DNA of 64,000 nt from positions 186,001-250,000 of the forward strand of contig JAMXBD010001045.1 in assembly GCA_024138025.1 (NCBI GenBank). The letters are read 5' to 3'. Below, one piece after another: positions 37,681 to 47,760 of the stretch. Positions within the stretch are counted from its first letter, which is position 1; the number at the start of each line of letters is the position of its first letter. Both the position numbers and the translations under genes were made by a program. This stretch comes from Combretum micranthum (Eukaryota > Streptophyta > Magnoliopsida > Myrtales > Combretaceae). The notes beneath the pieces were generated by a model, which saw only the letters and a list, made by a program, of their open reading frames with translations, had not been told where the DNA came from and ran no database searches.

Positions 37681-38300
37681 GTTGACCGTGAGCTTAAACG
37701 GCGTCGTACCGCAGGATTCGTTAATCTGCTAACCCGGGATGGAGGGCGCAAGTCCATCCACATATGATTTCCGGTTGGTCATATGTTTGTTGATCACATT
37801 TGTATGGTGCATACACTTGCTTGAATAATCACTTGCTTGAATGATGTATTTAATTGTGTTATGGAAGTTATTACTCACTAAGCTAGTTAGCTTACGCCCC
37901 CATAGTTTTTATCTTTGCAGCACGAATTTATATGGCTTAGGCCGAGGCAAGCCACAGCACAGGTACCGGAGATAGGAGTTTCCGTAGAAGTTTAATCCAT
38001 TCTTTTTGTATAGACTTCCATTGGAAACTAAGGACTCTGGATGACTGTAATGACTTGTTATTATTTTGCGGGGGAATGCCCCTTAGATTTTGTAAACTAT
38101 AATTATGCGTTTTGATTTATTATCTATGGCTATGAATGCCACGCTAAACTGTTAACTCCATTTGTCGAAGTATTCTATTGTCGTAAAGGAACGCTTTACA
38201 TCTAATTAAGACTCCCGAAGGCTCGGGTAGAACTCGAGAGTCTTACTTAGTATGTGGCGGGCTGTTACGTTTAGGATACCCTACGGGGCGTGACAGTACT

Positions 38301-40192
38301 AATCCTCGGCTTAAAACTATATCCTTGGAAATGCATGACCAATGCATGGCCCTTGCATTTGACCATCTACCAAACTGTGACTTGTATGATTAATATAAGA
38401 GTCACACGACCATACACTAGTCTATGCATATTGCAACATCTATAAATTGACCTTTTTTTTTTTCTTTATTAAAAGCAATTGGAATTCAATTAACTCGTTC
38501 TTCTAGGATTAAAGTTTATTCTAAAATCTTTAAACCTAGATACCAGTTGGGTAAACAGCAAAAACTATAAAAGTGTAAACAGTAGGTGAGTTTAGAGTAT
38601 AAGTGATTTCAAATCATTTAATTGTCATGTAGTCCATGTTAAAGGTTATAGAGTTTCAAATGTATCAACCTTTTAGGTATGTGTGTTACCTAGTTTGTTC
38701 CTTGTGCTTGTTAAGATAGGATCTTAAATTGACTAACTAAATATCTAGCTTTCAATACTTGTGTGTTGCGTGCGTCTTTGATGCATTCAAATGCAATTTT
38801 GCCTAACTTAACGTTATCAAAAATTTTGTTATGAATTCAAGCACAATGTTGTCAGAGGTTGTATATATATTATTGGAAGAGTATTCTAATCTTTATTAAA
38901 TGCTTCAAGAGTACTAAATCTTGGTTGTGCTTATGTATCTACTTAAGCCAACTAAATTTTATTAAAGTCGGCTTTTGAGGGCAATTGAATTAATATAATT
39001 AGGATTTTGACTCTTTTAATTTGGGGTAAAAGCTCCTTCTACTTGTAAAGTAGTTTACATGTGTTGTTGTTTATTCATGGTGAACATATAATTGGCGCCT
39101 ATTGTTGATATGCATATTTAATTGTAAGGCAAGTGTTCAATATTGATTGGTCAAATGAGGTGACTAGGCAAGTAGATACTAAATTATGGGTGACAAGCCA
39201 AAATTTTTAGTTGGGTATTAAATTTTATAATTGAAAGTTAGGGTAGTAAATTGAACTTTCAACCAAAGTTTAATAGTATTTGCATCATTCTCCTTTATAA
39301 TAAAATTAACTAAAAAAATTACCTTTTTTTTTCATATTTGTTTACTAAAGACACGAAAAAGATGCAACTTGCAAACTGCTATTATAGATTGGTCTATGCA
39401 TGCTACTCATGGTGGTAGGTTAGCACCTATCTGATGTTGAGTGACGATGAAACCAAACTGAAAATTAAAAAGAAGGAAAAGCTAACTTTTTGCAGCCAAA
39501 TCAAAGGAAAATTATATAACTTAATCACGAACTAACCATATGCTCATGCATCTTGCTTTCTTTTGTTTTTCCTTTTTTTAATTTTGGAATGGTATGGCAA
39601 TGCATTAACTTATATGGGTCACACCACCTACAATTGGATGGGAGGGCAATACGGTTATAAGCAAGGCAAATTGAGAAATTGTAATGTGTTGAGCTGAAGT
39701 TCTATTTTCAACTCAAGTTGGAATTTTAAAATGTAAGCTTGACTCAAACTTGATCAAGCTTTTCATTTTTGAACTTAAAACTTAATTTGTTTAAACTTGT
39801 TTAGGTTTACCATATTAAATATTTATTTATTTTAACATAAATAATGTCAATATCCAAACTTAATTCAAACTAAATTAATATTTTAATTTAATTCAAAATT
39901 AACCACGATAATGAATTATATTGAAATTAACAACGATTAAGTTGAATAATATAAAATTTGAATCCGACTTAATAAACTAGCCAAATAATTCAGAGTATAA
40001 GCCCAACTAATCACAAGTTAAGAAGTGGTTTTTTTTTTTTTTGAATGTTCATTTCTTTTAGAATTTTTTTATCATTTTATTATATTTCTTCATTAAATAT
40101 ATTTGATAATACTATTATATAAAAAATCTAGGGATAACTATAAAACATGACATGTGTTTTGACCAATTTTTAAATATATGACCTGTATTATT
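38301..40192. other. Intergenic DNA
   Basis: AT-rich, without recognised genes. 40131-40192 has GGGATAACTATAAAACATGAC, which resembles the outer sequence of some MULE terminal repeats and abuts the duplicated ETFB region. Confidence 0.5.
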
Positions 40193-40819
40193 TTTTTGGG
40201 CAAATAAGTGACCCGGTTCATATAAAAGTGTTATTATAATTAATTGATGTTGGAGGTATATATGTTAGAGTCTTATTGGCCTAGAAAAATCGATTTAATA
40301 AAAAATATTACTAAATAAAATTAAATAAATAAAATAATTTTTAAAAAAGAGAAAATTAAAAAATGTAAAATTAATTTTTATGACCAATAAAATATTAACA
40401 TTTTTCATTCGAAAATTGATATTTTTATGTGAAACTCAATCACTTATTTATAAAAAAAAGATATATAAATCATACGTTTACAAATTGTTTAAAACACAGA
40501 AAGCGTTTTTATAATTAACCCGAATATCTATTATGGATCAATAAATAGAGCGAATAGAGCACATAAATTCAGAGTAGTGTTCACCCATACTTAAAGCTGG
40601 ACAAGTTGGCCATTTCTCTCTCCCTTTCTAATTAAAAAAGGTTGCTAAGTTGGCCATTTCGTTTTTGTGTCAATCTCGCATCTTCCTCCAGTTCTTCACT
40701 AACACGGCTCTCTCTCTCTCTCTCTATCTCTCGCTCGCTCCTCTCAATTAAACTTTCACATTCATCATCTTCCCTCTGCCTCCCTACACAACCATGAAGA
40801 TAATGGTAGCTGTAAAACG
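40193..40819 (+). repeat. Left copy of the ETFB promoter, 5'UTR and first 26 coding bases
   Basis: Aligns end to end with 47162-47786, by eye at about 93-95 percent identity. It includes the CT-rich leader (40707-40745) and the ETFB start codon (40794). Identity stops abruptly after ATGAAG...GTAAAACG (40819), where the MULE begins. The remaining frame would encode [17 protein letters not shown] and then a stop, so this copy cannot make ETFB. The promoter may still be active and would then transcribe into the transposon, antisense to its genes. Confidence 0.92.
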
Positions 40820-40852
40820 GTTTTTGGGCGAAAATGGGACGGTTTGAAAAAA
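40820..40852 (+). repeat. MULE left terminal inverted repeat
   Basis: TTTTTGGGCGAAAATGGGAC followed by GGTTTGAAAAAATTT. Pairs with 47130-47170. Confidence 0.7.
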
Positions 40853-40905
40853 TTTGTCCCGAAATGGGACTTTCTAGAAAATTATTCCAGAAATGGGTTA
40901 GTGAA

Positions 40906-41035
40906 GGCGCTGTCTGGGACAACGCCTTTAATTTTGGTTTGTAGGCGCCGTTGAAGACGGCGCCTTTAGCTTGCGCAGTGTAGAAGGTGCCGTTCCTAAG
41001 GGTGTCATTACGAACGGCGCCTTCAAGGCTTCTCC
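40906..41035. repeat. Subterminal GGCGCC palindrome cluster
   Basis: Three exact GGCGCC sites (near 40948, 40969 and 41016) plus close variants (GGCGCTG, GGTGCCG), several flanked by AAGG/CCTT or ACGG/CCGT. A single related site lies near the other end (about 47092). These could be transposase-binding sites. Confidence 0.65.
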
Positions 41036-41429
41036 CAGCCCGCTCCCCTTCCCCTGCAGAAAAAGCCCGATATACAACTAATGTAAAAAATGAAACAGCT
41101 ATAACTAGTAAAATAGACAAAAAAAGTGTGAATCGAAGATCTTCAACCTGCAAAAATTACACCAATACTATCTCCCTGACTCCACAGAAATAATTCGAAC
41201 ACCCAAAACACAGAAATTGTAACACGAACAACAACACATCCAACAACTCAATCCTGCGAACCTGCCCAACACATTTTGACATGTACAACCCGTTAATAAT
41301 GATATTTGAAATGTGCAGAAGTAACATTCACTAACAACACAACTATGATAAAGAAAATGTAATTACATGCCATAAATACATATGAGTTTAATAGTTTAAA
41401 TGAAAAGCAATTAGAAAGTAGAAAAATAT

Positions 41430-43557
41430 AACGCTATCTCATCCTAGTGGGCCTCTGTACGCTCCTAGAGATTCTAGACAATATGGATCGTGCACCACGC
41501 TGTGCAGGTGCTGGCTCAGGAGGATCAGCTTTCTTAGTAGGTGATGTACTAAAATCTGGTGGAGGGACAGGGAGGCATAGGTGGGTCTCCTATGCTGTGA
41601 TAACTGTGTAACTCCCTCACCCATATAGGCATAATCAGGTTAAGGTACAGGGCGCCTCTTCTGCAGCGGTGGTGGAGGCTGATGAGATGAAGAGCCAACC
41701 TCGCTGTATGGAGTATGGTAGGAAGGCAATGATGAGGTGCTGTGGCGTCCCTTGACAATTGTAGATGTAGATCGAGGTAGTGATGGAGCATGACGAACAG
41801 TTTGATACTGCTGCTGATCATGCTAACTCTCATCCTCTGCAGCAGCTTCACCCTCGGTAGGCACTGTGTATCGAAAACTTAGGATGAAGATGGTTGATAA
41901 CTCCATGCTCATCTACAGTCTGTATGGCCTCATCTGTAATGGAATGAACTTCTGCTATATCAGAAGTCATCCTGATCCGCCTAAATCGATCGGCCTGCAA
42001 TAATAGAGGAAGTGAGATTCGCAATTGCATATCTTTATATATGAGAAATGAAATATAAGATCTATATCTCACCAAACCACTGACCATAGCACCAGTATGG
42101 CTAATATATCTCCTGATGACACGTCTAAACCGACACAAGTAGTCAGGGTTGACTCGAATGGAAGCTCAACATCGACCAGGTGATGCTGTCTTTCATTCCA
42201 CATTTCATGGTACACAGCGTGATGAACAACTCAATTAGTGTCGACACCCCCCCCCCCCCCCCCCCCCTCTCTCTCAAATCTATTTTATGCGAGTCGATAT
42301 CCGTGTTACATCCAGGTGAAACTCTGGTAACTCCCAAACTGTCGAATGACATGGGAAACACTACTCGATGTATGAAAAGCAAATGAGGGGGACCCAGGCT
42401 GTCCAGACAGCCATACCCTGATGACAGTATGGTAGAAGTCTATGGAGGATGTCGTTTGTGTAAGGGAGCCAAACAATCTGTCTCATAAAACAAAACTCGT
42501 TACAGAAAGAAACAATAATACTTATGTAACTTTTAGGGAAATGTGAAAGGAATTATACCTGTTCAGACCCTATCATGTCAAACGCCTCCCTACAAGCTGA
42601 GATGACGTGAGATGGGTAGCGAGTAGTGTCCCAGATGATCGTCCATCGTGCAACGAGGGGCACTCCAGCATGTAATGGTGGACCAAAACGTGCTCGAGGT
42701 GTTATAATAGGGAATCGATCACATGCCCACACCTGCAATAGCACAAGCGCTCCACCAATCTACTTTACATCCTCGAAAGAAACACGATAAAGTTGACGGT
42801 ATAACCAGCTAAGGCAGGCACTACCACAGCTGTACTGCCCCACCTGAGCGAAGTCCTCTAACAATGGTAGGAATATAAATGTACTAGTGAACCAGATTTA
42901 TCTGCTATATACACCCACCCATTAGCTGCAGTATGTAAGCACGAGCGTGCCTCATGATCTGCTCCTCTGGTGCATCATACGGTAAATGGGCAAAATGTGA
43001 CCGTAGCCAAGTAAGGCTCAGACGCCCTCCACGAGATGTACCACCTGTGGGTAAGCCCCTAATAGCCTCATACACTTGACTGCCACCCGGTAGTAATGAA
43101 TGTGCTACCAACTACTGGTAAATCATGTACTGGCAGTCCTAACTGGACCTCCACATCCTGTAACGTGATAGTCATCTCCCCATGAGGCAGGTGGAAGGTG
43201 TGAGTCTCTGAACGCCATCACTCCACCAACGCAAAAATAAGATGCCAATCAAGCTGAATATAGGGGAGACGTGTAAGACCAATGAAGCCAGCCTGCTCCA
43301 AATAAGGCAATATACTCTCGCCTATAGGGCGTTCAACTTGGTCATGCCTGGAGGTCGGTTCCCTACGCCTAACAAGGAGCGTGTAGCGGATGCCTGGAAG
43401 AAATACATCAAATGTTATTACCTATGTTGATATTGTGAATCCACAAAGCTGAAATGGAAGTGCAGTATGTGATTTGGTACCTCATCTAACCAAACAGCTG
43501 AGGAACGGTGTCTGCCCTGCTAGGAAAGTACTGAATCATCAATGGGGCCTGGCTCCA
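41430..43557 (-). pseudogene. Plant mobile domain (PMD, MAIN/MAIL-like) gene of the MULE, broken
   Basis: The probable start is an ATG at 43557 (MEPGPIDDSVLS), cut at once by a TAG. Then, on the - strand and in shifting frames, come the hallmarks of this family: EPTSRHDQVERPIGESILPYL-like DP/PYL region (near 43330), ALVEWWRSETHTFHLPHGEM (43170-43235), TITLQDVEVQLGLPV, GRLSLTWLRSHFAHLP (about 42990-43035), AYILQLMGG (42910), and PLVARWTIIWDTTRY (42600-42660). PMD proteins are often annotated as 'phosphatase 7 long form homologues'. Free-standing host forms (MAIL1, MAIN) affect gene silencing and meristems; transposon forms ride with MULEs and gypsy elements. Stops, frameshifts and a 21-C run (42247-42267) destroy the frame. 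The C-terminal end is Pro/His-rich and poorly defined. Confidence 0.85.
42247..42267. repeat. 21-C homopolymer followed by (CT)n
   Basis: Interrupts the PMD pseudogene. Same length as the C run at 35516-35536. Confidence 0.85.
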
Positions 43558-43658
43558 TCTACCCTGCATGTAAGAAGGAAATGAGATTACATGAAATGAG
43601 AAAATGTGATTAAAATATGATAACTACATAATCGAAAATGAGACAACATTCGACAAAT

Positions 43659-46352
43659 TCAAACCACGATATCACCAAACCTTGACAACTTGTCTGCTTT
43701 GTCTGGATAACTCCTTCTATTGTGACCATTCCGTCTACATAAGCCACATGTTACTTTATCGGGCCATTCTCTCCAATCATTTCTATTGTATATTGCTTTG
43801 TCCAAGGTTTTCCTTTTCCCTTGCACTCGCCGGATCGGGAATAAAGCAAGGGAAGTTGGCTGGGGATGGCCAGTTGAGTTCATCTCCAATTGGGTAGAAA
43901 TGAGATTCATAACATTGCACTTTGTTCGTCCACCTATACCATGGCTGATAAAGGAAGTCCAATCCACAATTAGCAAATCCTGCAACTGCCATTACATGGG
44001 GACATGGCAGTCGATATATTTGCCATTTGTTGCATGTACATGAACGTTGCGAAAAGCCCACCTTATGTGTTCTACCACCACGCTTCAAGCGACCTTTCTC
44101 CCGTCGAGTACTGGTATGTACCTCAAACAATCCAGTACCTCTATTAAATCGAGTTACTTGATGCGAACTAGCCCTTGAAGCCTATAAATCTATCTTCTTT
44201 TTAGCACATCTCGCCGCTCATAATGGCATTCCTCGCTGCAGACAGTCTTCCTTCCCAATACATGACACAGTTGTAGAAGATTTTTTTCACCAGCCCACAT
44301 ACAGATAATCCTCTGGCTCCCTTGATGATAGAATTGTATGTTTTTGCCATGTTTGTAGTCATGTGCCCAAAACGGTAACATCCATCAAATGCTAGTGTCC
44401 AAGACTGTTTGGGTAGGATCATATCTCGATTTGATTGTACTTGATTGAACCACTCTACTACTTCTTCGTCAATATTCTTCACAAGCTCCATAGACTTCTT
44501 GAATTTTCGTGCTCGAGCCTGAAATGCAGTATATATCACTAAGTTCTTGCACCTTTGATTCTTATAAACTTTGTTGAAATTGCTGGCAATATGTCGTATG
44601 CAAAATCGATGCACCGCAAAGGGAGGTTGCCACCCATTTAATTCATCCGCAACAGCTCCAATAATACCAGCCCCCTATCTGAGATGATGCATACAGTCTC
44701 TCCCCTGTGTCCTATAACTCCTCGTTTTAACTTCCTCAAAAACCATGACCATGCTTCTTTAGACTCAGATGGAGCCAGACAGAACGTTAATGGTAAGATG
44801 TGGTTGTCTCCATCTACACCACATGCCACGAGTAACATATGCTTTTATTTGCCGTGTAGAAATGTACCATCAATACAAATAACAGGCCTACAATGCTTAA
44901 AGGCCTCAACGCAAGGACCAAAGCTCTAGAAAACCCACTTAAAATGCGCCTCATCGGGTATAGGTGATCTTGTCTACCCCCACTCTACTATCGACCCCGG
45001 ATTAGTTGACTTGATTGCATTGAAAAGCTTTGGAAGTTCATTGTAAGATTTGACCCAGTCACTATAAACCATAGCAATTGCTTTTTTTTTTTCCTTCCTA
45101 AATCCTTCTACGAGAAACCATATACCCATATACGGTCAAACAGTGAGACTCGAGCTCCTTTGCTTTGCAATCTGGATTTTTCCGAACAAAACTGATAAAC
45201 TCTCGAGCTAGAATATTCGAGTCTATCTGTGAATGGTCCTATCCTAGTAACGGATTAGCGCAAGAATGGGGACCATCAAGCTTGGTGATTACAAAAAGTC
45301 CTTCTATTTTTTTCAAACAAGCCTGTATCTACTACAAACAACCTTGATCGCTTTTACTGCAATGAGCAATCCATAGATTTTTCTTAGACTCATCAACTCG
45401 GAAGTTGCAGTGTCTTCTAATGTGAGAAGCTTTCACAGTCTCAATTAGATCATCCTTTGTCTTGAACATCATACCCTTCACTAATTCTTGGCTATCACAA
45501 ATATTTGCAGACATAGCATCCATTTCATCTTCAAATGTCACATAGCCATCACCGCCTCCACCTACATTGAAATAGGGAATTGAGTCTCTTACCGAAGCCT
45601 AACTTGACATTGAATCTCGTGGCAGTGAACTATGTGGGCTAGCAGCACCTGCAACTTTTCCCCTTTGAACTTTTTCTTTTACTGTATTATCATCCTCCTC
45701 GTCTACCTCATCTTTGATTGTATCACCATTTTCATCCACATTAAAACCACCATCAGAATGATCATCTTCTATCTGGTAGCAAACACTAGTGCCACTTCCT
45801 GTGCTACTCTATTCTCTAATTCTGACAATGTCTCATCAAATGGCATGGGTTCATATTGTTCACAATGCATGGGCGAAGCTGGCACAGCTCCTTCATTCTG
45901 TAAGGGAATATTCGAAGACGAACCAAGCTGAAATTGAAACCGCTGCCCACCAAGCATGTTACCATGTTGTTCATTCAACTCATATGGAGCATGAGCTACA
46001 TTTTCATTGTCGCAGCTCGATCAGTGACCTTCACAAATATTTCCTGAATTAGCCTAGCACCCAACTCAATAGCAAGCGAAATCAAATCCTCAAAACTATC
46101 ATCATCTGCAATTAGCATTAACATGTACACAACCCCATGACTCATATAATGTGCGTGTCTGTGTATTATCTCCACATCACTATGATTATAATCCACACCT
46201 ATCTTGCCACAAATAATTGCCTTAAAATTTTCGAAGTTGGCATTCATCCTTACCTTTACTTTCCCGATGGGAGGCCTGCCATATTGTGGCCCATAATTTC
46301 CATCCACTATGTTGCCATGAGCATAAACAATGAACCTTACAGAATTAGCCAT
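43659..46352 (-). pseudogene. MuDR-type MULE transposase, broken
   Basis: Read on the - strand from ATG 46352 (MANSVRFIVYAHGNIVDG). The parts are: an N-terminal PB1-like segment (to about 45996); an acidic linker (45978-45560); the MuDR DNA-binding domain (45541-45332, GMMFKTKDDLIETVKASHI); and the DDE core with IDGTFLHGK (first Asp, near 44868), LLVACGVDGDNHILPLTFCL and ISDR (second Asp, near 44675). Then come HRFCIRHIASNFNK (44610-44570), an intact SWIM zinc finger (CTCNKWQIYRLPCPH, near 44035-43990) and a C-terminal zinc knuckle CGLCRRNGHNRRSYP, in which the last cysteine is tyrosine. Damage: a stop just after IDGTFLHGK, a frameshift after ISDR, and another between SWIM finger and knuckle. 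It would have cut and joined element ends, but cannot be active as written. Confidence 0.9.
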
Positions 46353-46373
46353 TCCAAAACCTATCCATAGCAA

Positions 46374-47129
46374 ACTAAAATGTTAACACAACACTTCAAA
46401 CAACATTCACTCACATTTGAATTCAACAACATGAGTCACAAACCAATATCTTTTACACCACTTCACCTATACCACTTCACCACTCAAAACCACTTCCCAT
46501 CACTACTCCTATATCACTTTTAATCATTCGCATATACTACTCTTACTACTTTACCGATCTACATCATTCACTCAAAACAAACAAACCACGTATAATCACA
46601 TTCCTTATTACTCAAGTTCATGTAAACATCATAATCCTCAACTTAAGCTATTGAAGCATTTCATCAAACACCTTATATGCATGAAAAAATTCTCTATGAA
46701 AACTCCCTAGATCAGCCAATGCAATTTCACAAATTTCACATATACACTATATACTACTCCTACAACACTTCATAACTCAGAATCATCTGCTAAAACATCC
46801 AGATGACAAAATTAAACAACCACATATAAGTCCATTTTTCATGATTTTAACACTGAAATTGTAAAAAAATTACACTACATTGATAACTGAAGAACTTACC
46901 TGAGATTGGAGAGCTTAATCCGCACAAAAATAGGCCGAAATGGAGATTTGGTGGGGGAAGATAAGCTGTGTGATGAAGGAGAGAAAGAGAGGAAGAGAGG
47001 AAGAGAAAGTGGAAGGGAGAGGGGAAGACGATGGGGGCTGGGAGAAGGAATTCGGGAATTAAGTACACGCTAAATGTGCCATTTGTAACGGCGCCTTCTT
47101 CTTGTGCCAAAGGTGTTGTCACTACACCA
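46374..47129 (-). other. MULE 5' region upstream of the transposase
   Basis: About 750 bp between the transposase start and the right terminus: AT-rich with many CACTTCA/CTACTC words on the + strand, then a purine-rich GAGAGGAAGAGA tract (46975-47040). Probably the MULE promoter and leader. The 46847-47122 frame has no domain. Confidence 0.5.
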
Positions 47130-47170
47130 ACCCCCGCTGAATATTTTTTGTAACTATCCCATTTTTGGGC
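47130..47170 (-). repeat. MULE right terminal inverted repeat
   Basis: Read on the - strand, TTTGCCCAAAAATGGGATAG then TTACAAAAAATATTC, pairing with 40820-40852. Its outermost TTTTTGGGC is also the first sequence of the duplicated ETFB block, so the exact junction is ambiguous by about 9 bp. Confidence 0.65.
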
Positions 47171-47760
47171 AAATAAGTGACCCGATTCATATAAATGTGT
47201 TATTATAATTAATTAATATTGGAGGTATATATGTTAGAGTCTTATTGGCCTAGAAAAATTGATTTAATAAAAAATATTACTAAATAAAATTAAATAAATA
47301 AAAAAATTTAAAAAAATTAAAAAATAAAATTAATTTTTATGATCAATAAAATATTAATTTTTTTATTCTAAAATTATTAAATAATATTGATATTTTTATG
47401 TGAAACTCAATCACTTATTTATAAAAAAAGATATATAAATCATACATTTATAAATTGTTTAAAACACAAAAAACATTTTATAATTAACCCGAATATCTAT
47501 TACGGATAAATAAATAGAGCGAATAGAGCACATAAATTTGGAGTAGTGTCATCCATAGGTAGAGCTGGATAAATCGGCCATTTCTCTCTCCCTTTCTAAT
47601 TAAAAAAGGTTGCTGAGTTGGCCATTTGTTTTTGTGTCAATCTTGCATCTTCCTCCAGTTCTTCACTAACACGGCTCTCTCTCTCTCTCTCTATCTCTCG
47701 CTTGCTCCTCTCAATTAAACTTTCACATTCATCATCTTCCCTCTGCCTCCCTACACAACC
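47162..47760 (+). promoter_or_regulatory. ETFB promoter and 5'UTR (intact copy)
   Basis: Direct copy of 40193-40793. It ends in a pyrimidine-rich leader with a (CT)n tract (47676-47700) and TCATCTTCCCTCTGCCTCC before ACAACC-ATG. An AT-rich distal part and a CT leader are common in plant housekeeping promoters. Because a MULE end abuts it, the gene now has only about 600 bp of original upstream DNA. Confidence 0.75.

Larger units (their letters stand above)
34909..38295 (+). mobile_element. Solo LTR of a Tekay/Del-type Ty3-gypsy element (3.39 kb)
   Basis: The sequence runs from TATAAACCCCGCTATTCTCAG to CTACGGGGCGTGACA. The 5-mer GTACT sits directly on both sides (34904-34908 and 38296-38300), as left by integration. 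Del/Tekay LTRs commonly start TGTAACACCCCG and end in GGGGCGTGACA, so the start appears altered by transitions at the terminal TG. At 3.4 kb the length fits that clade. No gag-pol is present. The simplest history is insertion followed by recombination between the two LTRs. The interior includes a GCTATAAAAATTACAG block (35260-35275), a CA and a poly-C run, and a 29-bp tandem repeat. Open frames within it show no domain. Confidence 0.85.
40632..41153 (-). pseudogene. Chimeric ORF: MULE-internal frame running into antisense ETFB 5'UTR
   Basis: A 173-codon open frame. Its first part, inside the MULE, predicts a hydrophobic helix (about residues 8-30, FTLFLSILLVIAVSFFTLVV). The rest crosses the element's left end and reads the duplicated ETFB leader backwards, where the CT repeat becomes a Glu/Arg/Ser-rich tail. 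The tail is clearly an accident of composition. I do not recognise the transmembrane part; it might be a small MULE passenger ORF. There is no evidence of expression. Confidence 0.3.
40820..47161 (-). mobile_element. Mutator-like element (MULE) carrying MuDR transposase and a plant mobile domain gene
   Basis: About 6.34 kb. Left end GGTTTTTGGGCGAAAATGGG; right end (read on the - strand) TTTGCCCAAAAATGGGATAG; the two can be paired over roughly 30 bp, a short terminal inverted repeat. Both coding regions run on the - strand, transposase upstream of PMD. Subterminal DNA is rich in GGCGCC palindromes and their CGGCGCCTT context (40906-41035 and 47090-47112). No 9-11-bp target duplication lies directly at the ends. 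Instead, long copies of the ETFB 5' region flank the element. All coding parts have stops or frameshifts, so the copy is not autonomous now. Confidence 0.88.

Noticed and set aside
40794..40846. A second ETFB gene copy
   Set aside because: Only 26 coding bases are present before the MULE, and the frame stops after 17 codons. The rest of the gene exists once.
43242..45931. Plus-strand ORFs inside the MULE (for example 43682-43897, 45632-45931)
   Set aside because: They mirror the recognisable - strand transposase and PMD frames and carry no domain of their own.
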